Source: Dyadobacter sp. CY347 (lineage in GTDB: Bacteria; Bacteroidota; Bacteroidia; Cytophagales; Spirosomataceae). Taken from it: a DNA stretch of 64,000 nt. A program made the position numbers and the translations under genes. The stretch spans positions 124,001 to 188,000 of the forward strand of contig NZ_JAKFFT010000009.1 in NCBI RefSeq assembly GCF_021502655.1, given 5' to 3'. Below are positions 37,201-47,280 of this stretch, in pieces (the first letter of the stretch is position 1; each line of letters opens with the position of its first letter). The notes beneath the pieces are model-generated. The model did not search any database. It was not told the DNA's origin and saw nothing but the letters and a program-made list of their open reading frames with translations.

Positions 37201-38401
37201 GGTATTTCTGTTACAAAAGAAAAACTACATAGCTCCCTAAACGAAAGTAGAGGATAACCTGTCTGAAATTCTCTTATTACTTTTTTAAATATTTGGTAGT
37301 CCCAAATGCTGCTGCAGGCAAGTATCTTAAGTGTCTCAATTTCTGAAGGGGCTAGATATTTCGTGAATCGCTCTAAAATATCAATATAGTTCCTTCCAAA
37401 ATTGCTCACGGAAAGATCAATATTCTTTTCAGTAATTCTGTTGTAAGTATCTACTTGAAGATCGAGATAGAATGGAAGGCCCTTGGAGGTGTTTATTATG
37501 TGCTCTCGGATAGCCTTTTCTTTAATATTGCATTCGCTTAAGAATCTTTCGGCATCATTAAAGGATAGTTCCCTAATAGATGTTGTTCCAGACATTCGTG
37601 CCAGCTTATTTGATCTTCAACTTCTTCCCATCGCAACTTTTCCCTTCCAAGGATCACCCATAGTGTCCCAGGGAGCTGCTCTATCAGGTCTCTTACCCAT
37701 CTATCTTTGGCGAAGAACCTTTCTTTTTTCCTTTCCTCGTGATTTCCCCAAAGCGACTCATAAGTATCAATAAAGAATACAACTTTGGAATTTGAATGTT
37801 CGAGGAAGAAATTTAAGTCCAGTGAGAAGTAATATAGCAATGCTTCTTCAATTTGTCGGGGTTCAAGTGATTGTAGCGCATTCAGTTCTCGCTCTCCGTT
37901 CTTGGTCCACCATTCTTGATACTTTTCTTTCGCTTTGTAAATTATAGTCCCAAGCTTTGGAATTACCCCCACCAAAGGAATATCATTGATTATTGAGATG
38001 AGATCGAAGACAATACTACCTTCCTCAACATAAGGTAGGCCACTTTTCGAAAGTTGCTGGTCAGGATGTACTTTTTGCCAAAAGATTGCATGGGCAATCT
38101 CAAATGTTGGAAACTGAATTTTTTTTGACTTTAATTCTTGATAAAGTAGATGAACTGCTGTGGATACATTCTTATGTTCAAGTTGATAGAAATCTAGGCT
38201 GCTTGATACAATAATTTGCTTCTGCTCTTTTATTGTTTTGATAAGCTCCTTCTTTAGTCGGGTCTTTCCTACCCCTCCAACACCGTAAAAACTCAGTACG
38301 TTGCATTTGTTTGGTTCTAACCTGTCAAGCGCTTTGTTGAATGATATAAAATGATTTTCACGATTTGTAAAAAATCGATCTGCGACGATTGGGCTTTTCA
38401 T
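34218..38401 (-). pseudogene. STAND NTPase with TPRs and a duplicated C-terminal domain, split by one frameshift
   Basis: Two overlapping frames form one protein of about 1400 residues. The first frame (38401-37538) has the NTPase: Walker A GVGGVGKT (residues 40-47), Walker B KVVFFID (D212), sensor LWVILGREKLRW, and the usual ending SWHECLEQHLL. The second (37595-34218) resumes with ELSFNDAERFL, then the GLP motif (SKGLPFYLDL), a winged helix, and TPRs over residues about 320-520. It ends in two copies of a 160-residue domain (about 650-812 and 967-1125). One missing base near 37550 separates the frames. STAND proteins sense invaders and trigger cell death, but no N-terminal effector is visible here. 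It could be inactive, or the break could be a sequencing error. Confidence 0.8.
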
Positions 38402-38958
38402 TAGGATTTCAGTTTAATGTTTAGAGGAGGAGTCGAAAATAAAGAATACAAGTAAATTTTATTTTAAAGTATAATTTTTTCCGATTATAATATGCATAAT
38501 GTGATATTTGATTTCAATCACTCTGAGGATTTCTTCATTAACGGTAAACCTTGAATGGCAATACTGAAACTCAATTCGGTTAGGCAGACTTTCACTCCCT
38601 ACGGGCACCATTCTATTTTTATACATTGATGGCCTCCGAATCCAGTTCAGCCGAAAGCCGTTTTGACGTACAGCCATTCAGACCTCGGAAAATATGAAGA
38701 GTAATTAGGGTGTCCGTTTACCGCAGGAAAAATACATTTGCAACATTCCACTTTTCACACTACGTTTACCCCGCTCAATTTAACCAAATGCAATGGGCCA
38801 GCGGAATGCTGGTTTCCAATTGTACTGTATTTCTACGTATATCGCTTGACGGTGTCGTGGCTGCCGTAATGGTTTGAACACCATTGCCTTTGGTTAGGTT
38901 GAGCAACGGTAAGCGCGGCACCGTTTATTGTTGCGCCTCATCAACCAACCGATTTTTT
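38402..38958. other. Intergenic stretch without a supported gene
   Basis: About 560 bases upstream of the STAND gene. The first part is AT-rich and should carry the STAND promoter. A minus-strand open frame at 38459-38677 gives 72 residues that resemble nothing I know. The segment 38700-38900 is more GC-rich and unremarkable. Confidence 0.35.
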
Positions 38959-39222
38959 ATGCACACATTTAAGGACGCTGAGTCCGGAGAATTTACATCC
39001 GCGGACATGCTCCATCGTGCCTATGGCCGAAAAGTTCAGGAATTGTTATCTCAAAGCGACGCAGATCAATGGGTCGACGATCTCTGGGAAATGTACACCG
39101 GGTTTACACTGTTCGCTCAGGAATGCGGGACCGATCCGCGAGGCCACAACAGGTTTATTTCCTTCAAAGCACTTGTATTTTTCTTTCAGGATCTGGAAAA
39201 AATGGACGGACGGAATAAATAG
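38959..39222 (+). CDS. Small cytoplasmic protein, function unknown
   Basis: From ATG 38959 the product is 87 residues: acidic and helical, with AYGRKVQELLSQSDADQWVD and an aromatic-rich end (FISFKALVFFFQDLEKM). The frame extends 25 codons upstream with non-ATG starts, but that part is not protein-like. It is a plausible real small gene with no recognised family. An inverted repeat that looks like a terminator follows at 39230-39272. Confidence 0.5.
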   Translation: MHTFKDAESGEFTSADMLHRAYGRKVQELLSQSDADQWVDDLWEMYTGFTLFAQECGTDPRGHNRFISFKALVFFFQDLEKMDGRNK

Positions 39223-39229
39223 CAAACAC

Positions 39230-39272
39230 AACAGCGAATGGCAACCATACATGTTGGCTGGCATTCGCTGTT
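39230..39272. terminator. Inverted repeat between converging genes
   Basis: AACAGCGAATG and CATTCGCTGTT are perfect 11-bp arms with a 21-base spacer. It lies between two genes that end toward each other and probably ends both transcripts. Confidence 0.55.
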
Positions 39273-39300
39273 ATAAATTGAAATTTCAAACCGGTTTTTT

Positions 39301-39678
39301 CTAGCTCGCCTGCAACTCCAAACTAGCCATCGTTGTCAGCTCAACCCTAGCTTGCTTCGGTAAACCTGCCACGGCTATGCAGGTGCGGGTTGGATAACGA
39401 TCGGTGAAATAAGTCTGGTAAACAGTGTTCAGTTCATCAAAATACCGCATATCGGTCAGGTATACAGTCACGCTGACGATGTGGCTGAATGTGAGACTGT
39501 GCTCTTTTAGTATGGTTTCAATATTGGTAAACACTTGCCTTACCTCGTCCTGGAAGGATGTCGTTACCAACTGTCCGCCGGCAGAGCCGATCTGACCTGA
39601 AATGAATAGAAATCCGTTGGACACCAAAGCTTTTGATATCGGAACTGCGGGTGCAGCAGCATTTTCATTTGTACTCAT
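39301..39678 (-). CDS. RidA-family protein
   Basis: The 125-residue protein shows the Rid signature: VPISKALVSNGFLFISGQIG, FTNIETILKEHSLTFSHIV, VTVYLTDM, and RTCIAVAGLPKQARVELTTM. The Arg (in PTRTCIAV) and the Glu near the end that bind the imine are present. Members deaminate reactive enamine/imine intermediates. It is transcribed alone. Confidence 0.9.
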   Translation of the reverse strand: MSTNENAAAPAVPISKALVSNGFLFISGQIGSAGGQLVTTSFQDEVRQVFTNIETILKEHSLTFSHIVSVTVYLTDMRYFDELNTVYQTYFTDRYPTRTCIAVAGLPKQARVELTTMASLELQAS

Positions 39679-39844
39679 GTGATAATTTGTTATTGGTATG
39701 ATGGCACCAAGTTATGCGTTTGTATGAAAGAAATCCACGTCGCTCGGATTTAAAATATCAAGAACGCCGAATGGGCTGGCCGGTCTTGCTTAAGAAATTG
39801 GTAAGAAGTGAGGTTAAAGTGAATGCGAAAATGATTAATGAATT

Positions 39845-39884
39845 AAAAAAAAGCGAGACTGCTTTCGGGACAGTCTCGCTTTTG
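39845..39884. terminator. Terminator behind the PUL locus
   Basis: AAAGCGAGACTG and CAGTCTCGCTTT form a 12-bp stem with a 9-base loop. On the minus strand a run of A/T follows; it lies 15 bases after the stop of the gene at 39899. Confidence 0.75.
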
Positions 39885-39898
39885 ATTTTATTTATTAA

Positions 39899-42379
39899 TC
39901 ATTTATAATCCAGCCATGTCGTCGCCTCGCAATCCTTATCCGCTTTAAACCGGACCCAGCGGGCTGCAAAGTCTTTTGGAAAATTAAATGTGAATTTTTC
40001 GCCTGCCTTTACAGTAAATTGTTTGGCCTCCATCCACGGCCCGTTTCCAACCGGGTCTACTTCCATCGTGAAAGTGACATCATTACTCGCTTTGTGAGAA
40101 AGCTTCAAGGATTTTTTGTCATAAAAACCGATCAGATAAGCATCTGACGCCACATTCGCCTTCACCGAAGCATCCTTCCATGGACCGCCGTGGCCGGTTG
40201 GTTTACCCAATTTCCAAAGATCATCGATCGCTCCCGCCCAAACTGCCGCCTTGTTATCACTGGAAGCGATAATGTGTTTGTTGCCATTCAGATTTTTAGC
40301 GTCAACGCCCGTCATGACGAGCAAACCGCGGTAAGATGCGTAATCGGTAATGCGCAGCTTATGAGAGGAAACCGGGCGGATTTTGGCATAGCCGTCCGCA
40401 TTTTCGGCGGGCAGTTCGTAAAAAGTCCCGTGGCAGTTGAACAGGTCGCGTTCCGTTGAAACTTCGCGGCATATGCGTAGCGCGCCGTCATTGGTCAGCC
40501 CGGTGAATGCTTGATCACCAAGCGGCAATCTCCACCGTCTTCCCTTATCGTCCACAACGAGCACAGAAGATTCGTCAACTGTAACTACTTTCTGCGGAAT
40601 CGCGAATTTATTTTGTATAAAAGAAAGCGTTTTGGCATCTTCCTTACGCACCAGATTCATGTCCGCATCCAGCTCATAGTAACCTGATAATGTTGGTTTT
40701 CCAGCCGAATAGTCCATAGCCGCAACGCCAAGCGCCCGGCGATTTTCACCCAAACCATATAACAATCCGCCCGAGCTGGCTGACGCTCCAACAGGGCTTA
40801 ATCCTGTGAAAATAGCATCCGCGGCAGTGGTCCGCTGATCATTTGCGATGTAAGAAAAATGCGCTGAGGCATTCGTCGGTTTGTCGGTTTTGATCCTGAT
40901 CCATTCTCCCGCATCATTCGCAGTAAATTGAATGTTAGCCGCCTTTTTCGCGCCTACTTTTAACGTCTTTAAATTCGTCCACGAACCCTTTCCGTTCTTG
41001 TCAACCTCGAATGAGAAGGTTACCTCGCTGTCGCCATTATTCTGGATCCAGGCGGAACGATGGGCCCAGCCGCTGAACAAAAACGGCTCGGAAGCAGCAT
41101 TAGCCTTAATGTCTTCATTCAGCCAAACGGCTCCTTCGGCAGTGTTTGGCCCGAGTTGGTCCGGCTGGTTGAGAGAAGTGAACCACAGGTTGGAATTCGA
41201 TTGTCCAGGGCCTTCGATGTTGCCTTTGGCTTTTCTTTTATTCAAAAATTCCCGTTGCGCAGAATCGTCACAGCCAAACACAAGCTGGTCCTTCCAACGT
41301 GTAAAGTCGCCGATCACTTTCAGGTAAGAAGTCCGGGGGCGGATTCCTGCCGTGTTTTTAGATGAAAAATTGCCTGGAAATTGCCAGAACATGCCATGCA
41401 TGGTCATCAGGTAATCTGGTTTTGCGTCTGTGCCAATGTCGCGGATGCGCGGCCATTCTGTGTTCCAGCCGTGTGCGCCGTCGTAGCTGTGGCTCGCTTT
41501 GGGCAAACGAAAAAATGTCCATTGACCATTGTCGCGCACGCCCAGGAGCACCGATTTGTGGTCCCAGCCCGTCGCCCAGATCGGATCGGTTTCCGGATTT
41601 TTATTACCAAAAATGCCTCCGGGGCCGGTCACTTCCACAAACTGGTTGCGGCGCACGACTTTCCAATTTTTCCCATCCCATTCCGACAGTGAACCGGATT
41701 CGATATCAAATTGCTTTTCAGCCAGCTTTCCGGGTTCACCATTGTTGGAATAAACCGTCACGCCCTGACCGGAATAGTAACCTTTTCCATGCGCCCCAGG
41801 CAGTAGTTCATTGTACTGATAAGGCTGCTGGTCACCAACATTCCTATTGTTTTTGACATTGCCATCTTCATACAAAGTCTTCACTGCCAATGTTTTGACA
41901 TCCACTTCATAAAAACCTTCCTCCATCGTGCCATAGTAAATTTTATTGGCAGGATCGGTCAGATGGCGGGCGTTTCCTGTATGCCGGCCCGGCATGGTCT
42001 TGTATGAGATCGTTTTCACATTAGCCTTAGTATCAATGGCGTACGGACCGATAAACAGCTGGTTGCTCTCCTTGTGGATCATGCGGTTGGCAGGCGTTCC
42101 CCCTATGCTTTCCGGCCGGACCGTCTGCGTCAGGTCTGCGCTGATCTCGTAAAGTTTATCCGATGAGCCGAAGGGTAAATGCGGCGCATAAGTGATCGCC
42201 CAGAGTTTTCCGGCCCAGCCCACAACGGCACCCGTTCCGCACTCGCCTTCGTTGTTATACATGGCGAGATGCGGATAGATGCCGCTGAACGAGGGTTTAG
42301 GTTTAGTCTTAGGCTGAGCAATAACGGAAAGGCTTAGCAATGCCAGCAATGCAGCGAGGCAATGGTTCATTTTTTTCAT
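39899..42379 (-). CDS. Large secreted protein of the SusCD locus, with two repeated beta-sandwich segments
   Basis: The 826-residue protein has a signal peptide (ending SVIAQ) and a beta-propeller-like body (many short WxG and YxG strands). Two copies of a ~58-residue module are present, one in the middle (VTFSFEVDKNGKGSWTNLKT ... about 450-510) and one at the C-terminus (VTFTMEVDPVGNGPWMEAKQ ... 769-826). The modules look like a carbohydrate-binding beta-sandwich. It has no glycosidase motif that I recognise. Being downstream of susD on the same strand, it should be a surface or periplasmic partner of that system. Confidence 0.7.
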   Translation of the reverse strand: MKKMNHCLAALLALLSLSVIAQPKTKPKPSFSGIYPHLAMYNNEGECGTGAVVGWAGKLWAITYAPHLPFGSSDKLYEISADLTQTVRPESIGGTPANRMIHKESNQLFIGPYAIDTKANVKTISYKTMPGRHTGNARHLTDPANKIYYGTMEEGFYEVDVKTLAVKTLYEDGNVKNNRNVGDQQPYQYNELLPGAHGKGYYSGQGVTVYSNNGEPGKLAEKQFDIESGSLSEWDGKNWKVVRRNQFVEVTGPGGIFGNKNPETDPIWATGWDHKSVLLGVRDNGQWTFFRLPKASHSYDGAHGWNTEWPRIRDIGTDAKPDYLMTMHGMFWQFPGNFSSKNTAGIRPRTSYLKVIGDFTRWKDQLVFGCDDSAQREFLNKRKAKGNIEGPGQSNSNLWFTSLNQPDQLGPNTAEGAVWLNEDIKANAASEPFLFSGWAHRSAWIQNNGDSEVTFSFEVDKNGKGSWTNLKTLKVGAKKAANIQFTANDAGEWIRIKTDKPTNASAHFSYIANDQRTTAADAIFTGLSPVGASASSGGLLYGLGENRRALGVAAMDYSAGKPTLSGYYELDADMNLVRKEDAKTLSFIQNKFAIPQKVVTVDESSVLVVDDKGRRWRLPLGDQAFTGLTNDGALRICREVSTERDLFNCHGTFYELPAENADGYAKIRPVSSHKLRITDYASYRGLLVMTGVDAKNLNGNKHIIASSDNKAAVWAGAIDDLWKLGKPTGHGGPWKDASVKANVASDAYLIGFYDKKSLKLSHKASNDVTFTMEVDPVGNGPWMEAKQFTVKAGEKFTFNFPKDFAARWVRFKADKDCEATTWLDYK

Positions 42380-42448
42380 TCAAATAAAATGGTTTAAAAC
42401 GGAGTGCGACTACACCAAGTTTCTGATTATGAGATATAAATAGTAAGA

Positions 42449-44119
42449 TTAGTAACCTGTATTCTGCGTAATGCCCGTGTTGACACGGCGCTCAACGGCT
42501 GGAATTGGCCAGAGATATTGTCTGGTTTTGTCAAAATTGCGCTGCGCCAGCACTTTTACATCTGTTCCAAAACCCGTATAATCCGCAATGCCGTCCGCAT
42601 CAATGGGTGTCACACCCGGGAACGGCCATTTCGCGCGGTTTTGAGCAGCCGGATCAGGTAATCCGATCACGGGTTTCACCAGGACTTTTTCTGCTAACTT
42701 CCAGCGGATCAGATCCATGTACCGCAAACCTTCACGCGGAAACTCTACGCGTCGTTCGCGACGGAGGATCTGGCGTAATGTTGCCGCATTGGTCACTTTG
42801 ATCGCCGGGTAAGCGGTTGTTTTATCTGCGGTTACGCCATAAGCCCGTGCACGAACCTGGTTAATGGCATTCAAAACCGTTTCGTCAATTTCACCCAATT
42901 CAATTTTGGCTTCCGCGTAAGTCAGGAGCATTTCGGCGTAGCGGATAATGATCGCGTCGTTGTCTTCAACCAGCCGCTCGGGCCAGGTCTGGTCAATGCC
43001 TTTTTTCCAGAGAAATCCTGTAAAGCTTGCGAATGCTGCCACTGCGCGGGTGTCTTTGTTCGGCACTTTTTTGTTTTCTTTTGCACTGAAAACTGTCAGA
43101 GAATCCGGATGCGGCGTGTATTTGTAACCCAGCCACTGCGTGTTGAACTCCACAATGGTCGCGTTCAATCTCGGATCACGGTTTTTGAAAGGCATTTTGG
43201 GGTCATACAGCGGTGATTCGTCAATCGGTTTTCCATCCACACATTCGTAGGCGTCCATCATGTCCCGCGTGGGCAGTTGCGCGCCAAAACCGCCCGCATT
43301 GCGTGAAATGTTATCCTGAACATATGCCGCATTGCCAAAAACCTGCTGCTTCTCGTCCCGTGGGATACTGATTATCAATTCTTTGCTACTTTCTCCTGCT
43401 TTCACAAACAGCTGTGAGTAGGAATCATGCAATGAATAAGTAGCCAGTTGAATGACTGCGTCCGAAGCTTCTTTGGCAAGGTGCCATTTGCCTAAATACA
43501 AAGCGGTTCGCGCCTTAACTGCTAATGCTGCCCCTTTTGTCAAACGTTTCACTTCGGCTGCTCCATAGGCCAAGGGCAGGTTTGCGGCAGCGAAATCGAG
43601 TTCGCTGAAAACAAATGTCAGCACTTCTTCCTGGCTTGTGCGCGTAATACCATAGGATTCAGCCAATGTTACAGGCTCGGTCAGAAGCGGAACGTCACCA
43701 AAATGGGTGATCAGGCGGGCATACTGGTAAGCCCTGATCAGCCGTATTTCTGCTTCCAGCCGCACAAGGATCGCCGCGGGCGTGTTGGCAGCCGCTTTGT
43801 CTTTATTGGCAAGAAATGAATTGGCGCGCGCGATGGCCTTATAACTGTTGAGCCAGTAAGTCTGCACCGGCACGTCGTCCGCATTCATGGTTCCGCCGAT
43901 CACAGCATTGGTCAGCTGCCCGCGGTGCCATTCATTATCGCTGAAAAGCTCATTATCATTCCCCCAAAAAGTCACCCTATACAGGTCATTCACAGCCAGT
44001 TCCAGTTCTGTCTGATTGGAATAGAATGTAGCCGTAGAAGCTTCCGAAAGTGGATTCAGATCGAGGGTATGACAGGCCGAGACCGATGTCAGGAGCAGGA
44101 TATATATTAATTTTTTCAT
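42449..44119 (-). CDS. SusD/RagB-family outer-membrane lipoprotein
   Basis: The 556-residue protein has a lipoprotein signal (MKKLIYILLLTSVSACHTL, lipidated Cys) and the RagB/SusD fold. Typical parts are DLNPLSEAST at the mature start, the TPR-like region with ARANSFLANKDKAA, FIKRYAEMLLTYAEAK-like IIIRYAEMLLTYAEAKIELG, and the RRERRVEFPREGLRYMDLIRW block before the C-terminus. It captures substrate on the cell surface and hands it to SusC. I chose ATG 44119. The susC stop lies upstream of it by about 35 bases. Confidence 0.95.
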   Translation of the reverse strand: MKKLIYILLLTSVSACHTLDLNPLSEASTATFYSNQTELELAVNDLYRVTFWGNDNELFSDNEWHRGQLTNAVIGGTMNADDVPVQTYWLNSYKAIARANSFLANKDKAAANTPAAILVRLEAEIRLIRAYQYARLITHFGDVPLLTEPVTLAESYGITRTSQEEVLTFVFSELDFAAANLPLAYGAAEVKRLTKGAALAVKARTALYLGKWHLAKEASDAVIQLATYSLHDSYSQLFVKAGESSKELIISIPRDEKQQVFGNAAYVQDNISRNAGGFGAQLPTRDMMDAYECVDGKPIDESPLYDPKMPFKNRDPRLNATIVEFNTQWLGYKYTPHPDSLTVFSAKENKKVPNKDTRAVAAFASFTGFLWKKGIDQTWPERLVEDNDAIIIRYAEMLLTYAEAKIELGEIDETVLNAINQVRARAYGVTADKTTAYPAIKVTNAATLRQILRRERRVEFPREGLRYMDLIRWKLAEKVLVKPVIGLPDPAAQNRAKWPFPGVTPIDADGIADYTGFGTDVKVLAQRNFDKTRQYLWPIPAVERRVNTGITQNTGY

Positions 44120-44154
44120 GATCAATGATTTGATTTTGTATAAAACCGGAAGCA

Positions 44155-47100
44155 TTAAAACCGGATCGTTGCACCTGCCATGAGCGTAGTTACGATCGGG
44201 TAAGCATAGCTCGCCGACTCCGGGTCCAGGTATTTTGGAAATTTGCTGAGGGAGAAAACATCATTGGCCGACACATAAAAGCGAAGTGACTGAATGCCGA
44301 TTTTCTTCACGCAGGGTTGCTGCAATGTGTATCCAAGAGTGATGTTTTTCAGCCTGAAATATCCGCCATTGATCAGCCAGTAATCAGAAAGCGCATAATT
44401 GACCGCATTGGAAGTCCGGGAAAGGCGCGGATAAGTGGCCTGCTGATTTTGTCCGGCACTGTTATTCAGGCTCCAAAATTTCCCGATCATATCCGCGGGC
44501 ATATTTCCAAAAGCCTCTGCAAAAGGCTGCACAGCCTCGCTGTTCAGCCTTGAAAGCTTTTTGGCCACACCCTGAAAACTCACGCCGAAATCAAAACCAG
44601 CATAGTCAGCGCGAAGGTTACCGCCGTACAAATAGCGCGGTAATGCACCACCCAGCAACACTTTATCGTCGGTTGTGATCTTTCCGTCCTTGTTAATGTC
44701 CACATAACGGACGTCGCCCGGCTTGGTGGTCACATTAAGCACCGGCGCACCATTGATCTCGTCCTGCGTTTGAAACAAACCATTTGAAATGTAGCCAAAC
44801 CATTCATTATACTCGCTGCCATTCCGGATGATCTGATCCTCCCGGAACTCTGTGCCTTTAAGGTCACCCACAGTCGATTTGGCATCAGAAAGATTAGCCG
44901 AAACCGAGTAAGTCAGCTTGTCGATCCGGTCGCGCCAGGCCATTTCAAGTTCCCAGCCTTTTACTTTCAGGACACCCGCATTTTGATTGGGCTTGTCATA
45001 TCCGAGATAAAGGGGAATGTCCAGCGGCAACAGGATGTCCGTCGTCTTTTTCATATAATAATCAGCGCCTAATGTCAGCCGATCGTTTAAAAATGCCGCA
45101 TCCAGGCCAATGTCGATGGTGCGGCTGGTTTCCCAGCTGATGTTTTCAACGGCATAAACCTGCTGTGCGCCGCCGGTGAAAGGAACCACTCCGCCGTTCT
45201 GGTAAAATAATGCGGTGGAAAAATCAATGGTTGCCAGATATGGATAATAGGCGGGATTGCCATCCTTGTTCAGCAAGCGCTCGTTACCCGCCTTACCCCA
45301 CGATCCACGGAGTTTCAGGAACGAAAGCCAGCGCATATCTTTCATGAATGACTCCTCCGAAATAGTCCATCCTGCTGACAGCGAAGGATATACAGCCCTG
45401 CGATAAGCATTGGCGAAGCGCGAGGATAGATCCGAACGAAGGTTTCCCTGCAAAGAATATTTGCCCTTATAACTATATTGTAACCGTCCGAAAAACGAAT
45501 GCAACCCCGACTCATTCGCACTTCCCGAATTGTCACGCAGCTCGGTCGAACCCGAATTGAGATAAGGATAATCGGTTAATGCAAAGCCACTTCGGATCGC
45601 GCCCAGATTTTCCAGCGAGCGGTAATTTTCTTCAAAACCGGCCAGCACATCAATGCTATGGCCGCTTTTAAATTCCTTCACATAGTTGGCCAGCACCTGC
45701 CCGTTGATCGTAATGCCCTCCGACCTTCCTTCGGTTAACACTGTTCTCGCCTGGTTCACAACCGTGCTGTTGGAGCCGTCCGGATTAGTGAAACGCACTT
45801 GTTTTGAGAAGAATTTATTTTTATCCAGATCAAAAACCGGTGCAACCAATGCTGTAAGTGTTAGTCCGTCAACGGGCTTGTAATTCAAAGACATTCTTCC
45901 GCCGATCTGGTTATTTAAGGTTTTGGTAAAACCGCCCTGCCGAAGCTGTGCCAGCGGATTACGACCGTCTTTTCCGAGGGCCAGGTTTCCATTGGTATAC
46001 AAATCATCATAAATCGGCGGCATCACGCGCGCTTCGTAAATGGGATTGTAGGCGCCGGTTGTAAGCAGCTCATTACCATTGCCCTGGTTGGCAGTTCTTT
46101 TGTAAAAAATGTCCAGGTTAATGCCCAGCTTTTTGCTCACTTGCAGGTCATTATTGATCCGGAACAGATAGCGGTTGTAATTTCGGTTATCATAAAAAGC
46201 ACCCGCGCTGGCATATCCCAGTGACGCCTTTGTGCTGATCTTGCCCGTGCCCATCGTGAACACAATGTCATGGCGCTGACGTGGCGCGGACGATCTGTTA
46301 ATGACTGATTTTTGCCAGTCGGTGTTGGGGAAAAGGTCCGGATTAACCCGGTTACTATCTAAATATGAGTCGATTAACGGCTGCGCAAACGGCCCCTGGC
46401 TTGCGCCGTCATTTGTGGCCTGCTCGTTGAAATAACGCATATAATCCTGCACGCCCGCATACGATGGCGTGGCAGTAGCTCGTTGCACGCCGTATTCATA
46501 CGTGTATTCCAGGCTGCTCTGGCCCGATTTGGCGCGTTTGGTGGTAACCAGAATAACGCCTGCGGCACCTCTGGAACCATAAATAGCAGCCGAAGAGGCA
46601 TCTTTCAAGACCGTAACACTCTCCACATCACCCGGATTCACATTATCAATGCTGGCCACGGGCACGCCGTCCACGATCACCAGCGGGTTATTGGTGCCAA
46701 TGGTGGTAATGCCGCGGATCAGAATGTTAGAGCCCGAGCCAGGCGCGCCGCTGGTACGCGTTACCGAAACGCCCGCCACGCTTCCCTGCAATGCATCCGA
46801 AACCTGCAATGTCTGCCGGCCCGCAACGTCTTTGGAACTGATTGTTGAAATAGCGCCCGTCAGGTCTTTTTTCTTCTGCGTTCCGTAACCAACCACCACA
46901 ACCTCAGCCAGCGATTGATCGTTCGGCGCGAGGGTAACGTCCAGGGTTGTACGTCCTTCGAGCGGAACGTCCTGCGCCTGGTAACCGACGAAAGAGAATG
47001 TCAAAATCGGCGCACCTGATTCAGGAACGGCGAGCTGATACTGGCCGTTTGCATCTGTAACCGTTCCCTGTTGCGTGCCCTTGATCACAATGCTGACGCC

Positions 47101-47217
47101 GGGAAGTTCCCTGGCCTGCTCGTCACTGACCTTCCCGGACAGCTGCCGTGTTTGCGCGGACACCGGCGCAAGCCACCCAAATAACAGGATACAACTCAGT
47201 AGAATTTTTTGTCTCAT
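44155..47217 (-). CDS. SusC/RagA-family TonB-linked outer-membrane transporter
   Basis: The 1020-residue protein has a signal peptide (ending PVSAQ), a carboxypeptidase-like beta-sandwich domain (LSGKVSDEQARELPGVSIVI), a TonB-box region and plug (LAEVVVVGYGTQKKKDLTGA, GSNILIRGITTIGTNNPLVI), and a 22-stranded barrel ending in ...TLMAGATIRF. It imports the substrate captured by SusD with energy from TonB. ATG 47217 gives the normal signal peptide; the frame is open further upstream. An inverted repeat and a -7 box lie 71-91 bases before it. Confidence 0.95.
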   Translation of the reverse strand: MRQKILLSCILLFGWLAPVSAQTRQLSGKVSDEQARELPGVSIVIKGTQQGTVTDANGQYQLAVPESGAPILTFSFVGYQAQDVPLEGRTTLDVTLAPNDQSLAEVVVVGYGTQKKKDLTGAISTISSKDVAGRQTLQVSDALQGSVAGVSVTRTSGAPGSGSNILIRGITTIGTNNPLVIVDGVPVASIDNVNPGDVESVTVLKDASSAAIYGSRGAAGVILVTTKRAKSGQSSLEYTYEYGVQRATATPSYAGVQDYMRYFNEQATNDGASQGPFAQPLIDSYLDSNRVNPDLFPNTDWQKSVINRSSAPRQRHDIVFTMGTGKISTKASLGYASAGAFYDNRNYNRYLFRINNDLQVSKKLGINLDIFYKRTANQGNGNELLTTGAYNPIYEARVMPPIYDDLYTNGNLALGKDGRNPLAQLRQGGFTKTLNNQIGGRMSLNYKPVDGLTLTALVAPVFDLDKNKFFSKQVRFTNPDGSNSTVVNQARTVLTEGRSEGITINGQVLANYVKEFKSGHSIDVLAGFEENYRSLENLGAIRSGFALTDYPYLNSGSTELRDNSGSANESGLHSFFGRLQYSYKGKYSLQGNLRSDLSSRFANAYRRAVYPSLSAGWTISEESFMKDMRWLSFLKLRGSWGKAGNERLLNKDGNPAYYPYLATIDFSTALFYQNGGVVPFTGGAQQVYAVENISWETSRTIDIGLDAAFLNDRLTLGADYYMKKTTDILLPLDIPLYLGYDKPNQNAGVLKVKGWELEMAWRDRIDKLTYSVSANLSDAKSTVGDLKGTEFREDQIIRNGSEYNEWFGYISNGLFQTQDEINGAPVLNVTTKPGDVRYVDINKDGKITTDDKVLLGGALPRYLYGGNLRADYAGFDFGVSFQGVAKKLSRLNSEAVQPFAEAFGNMPADMIGKFWSLNNSAGQNQQATYPRLSRTSNAVNYALSDYWLINGGYFRLKNITLGYTLQQPCVKKIGIQSLRFYVSANDVFSLSKFPKYLDPESASYAYPIVTTLMAGATIRF

Positions 47218-47280
47218 AAGTTTTAATATGTTAGCGTTCAGGGTTGGTTTTTGATGATTAACCAGCGGGTTTAAATATTT

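Noticed and set aside
39714..39908. 64-codon plus-strand open frame behind the RidA promoter
   Set aside because: It runs through a clear terminator hairpin and overlaps the end of the secreted-protein gene; it is not protein-like.
41362..41856. Plus-strand open frame of 164 codons
   Set aside because: It is antisense to the large secreted SusCD partner and has no protein-like pattern.
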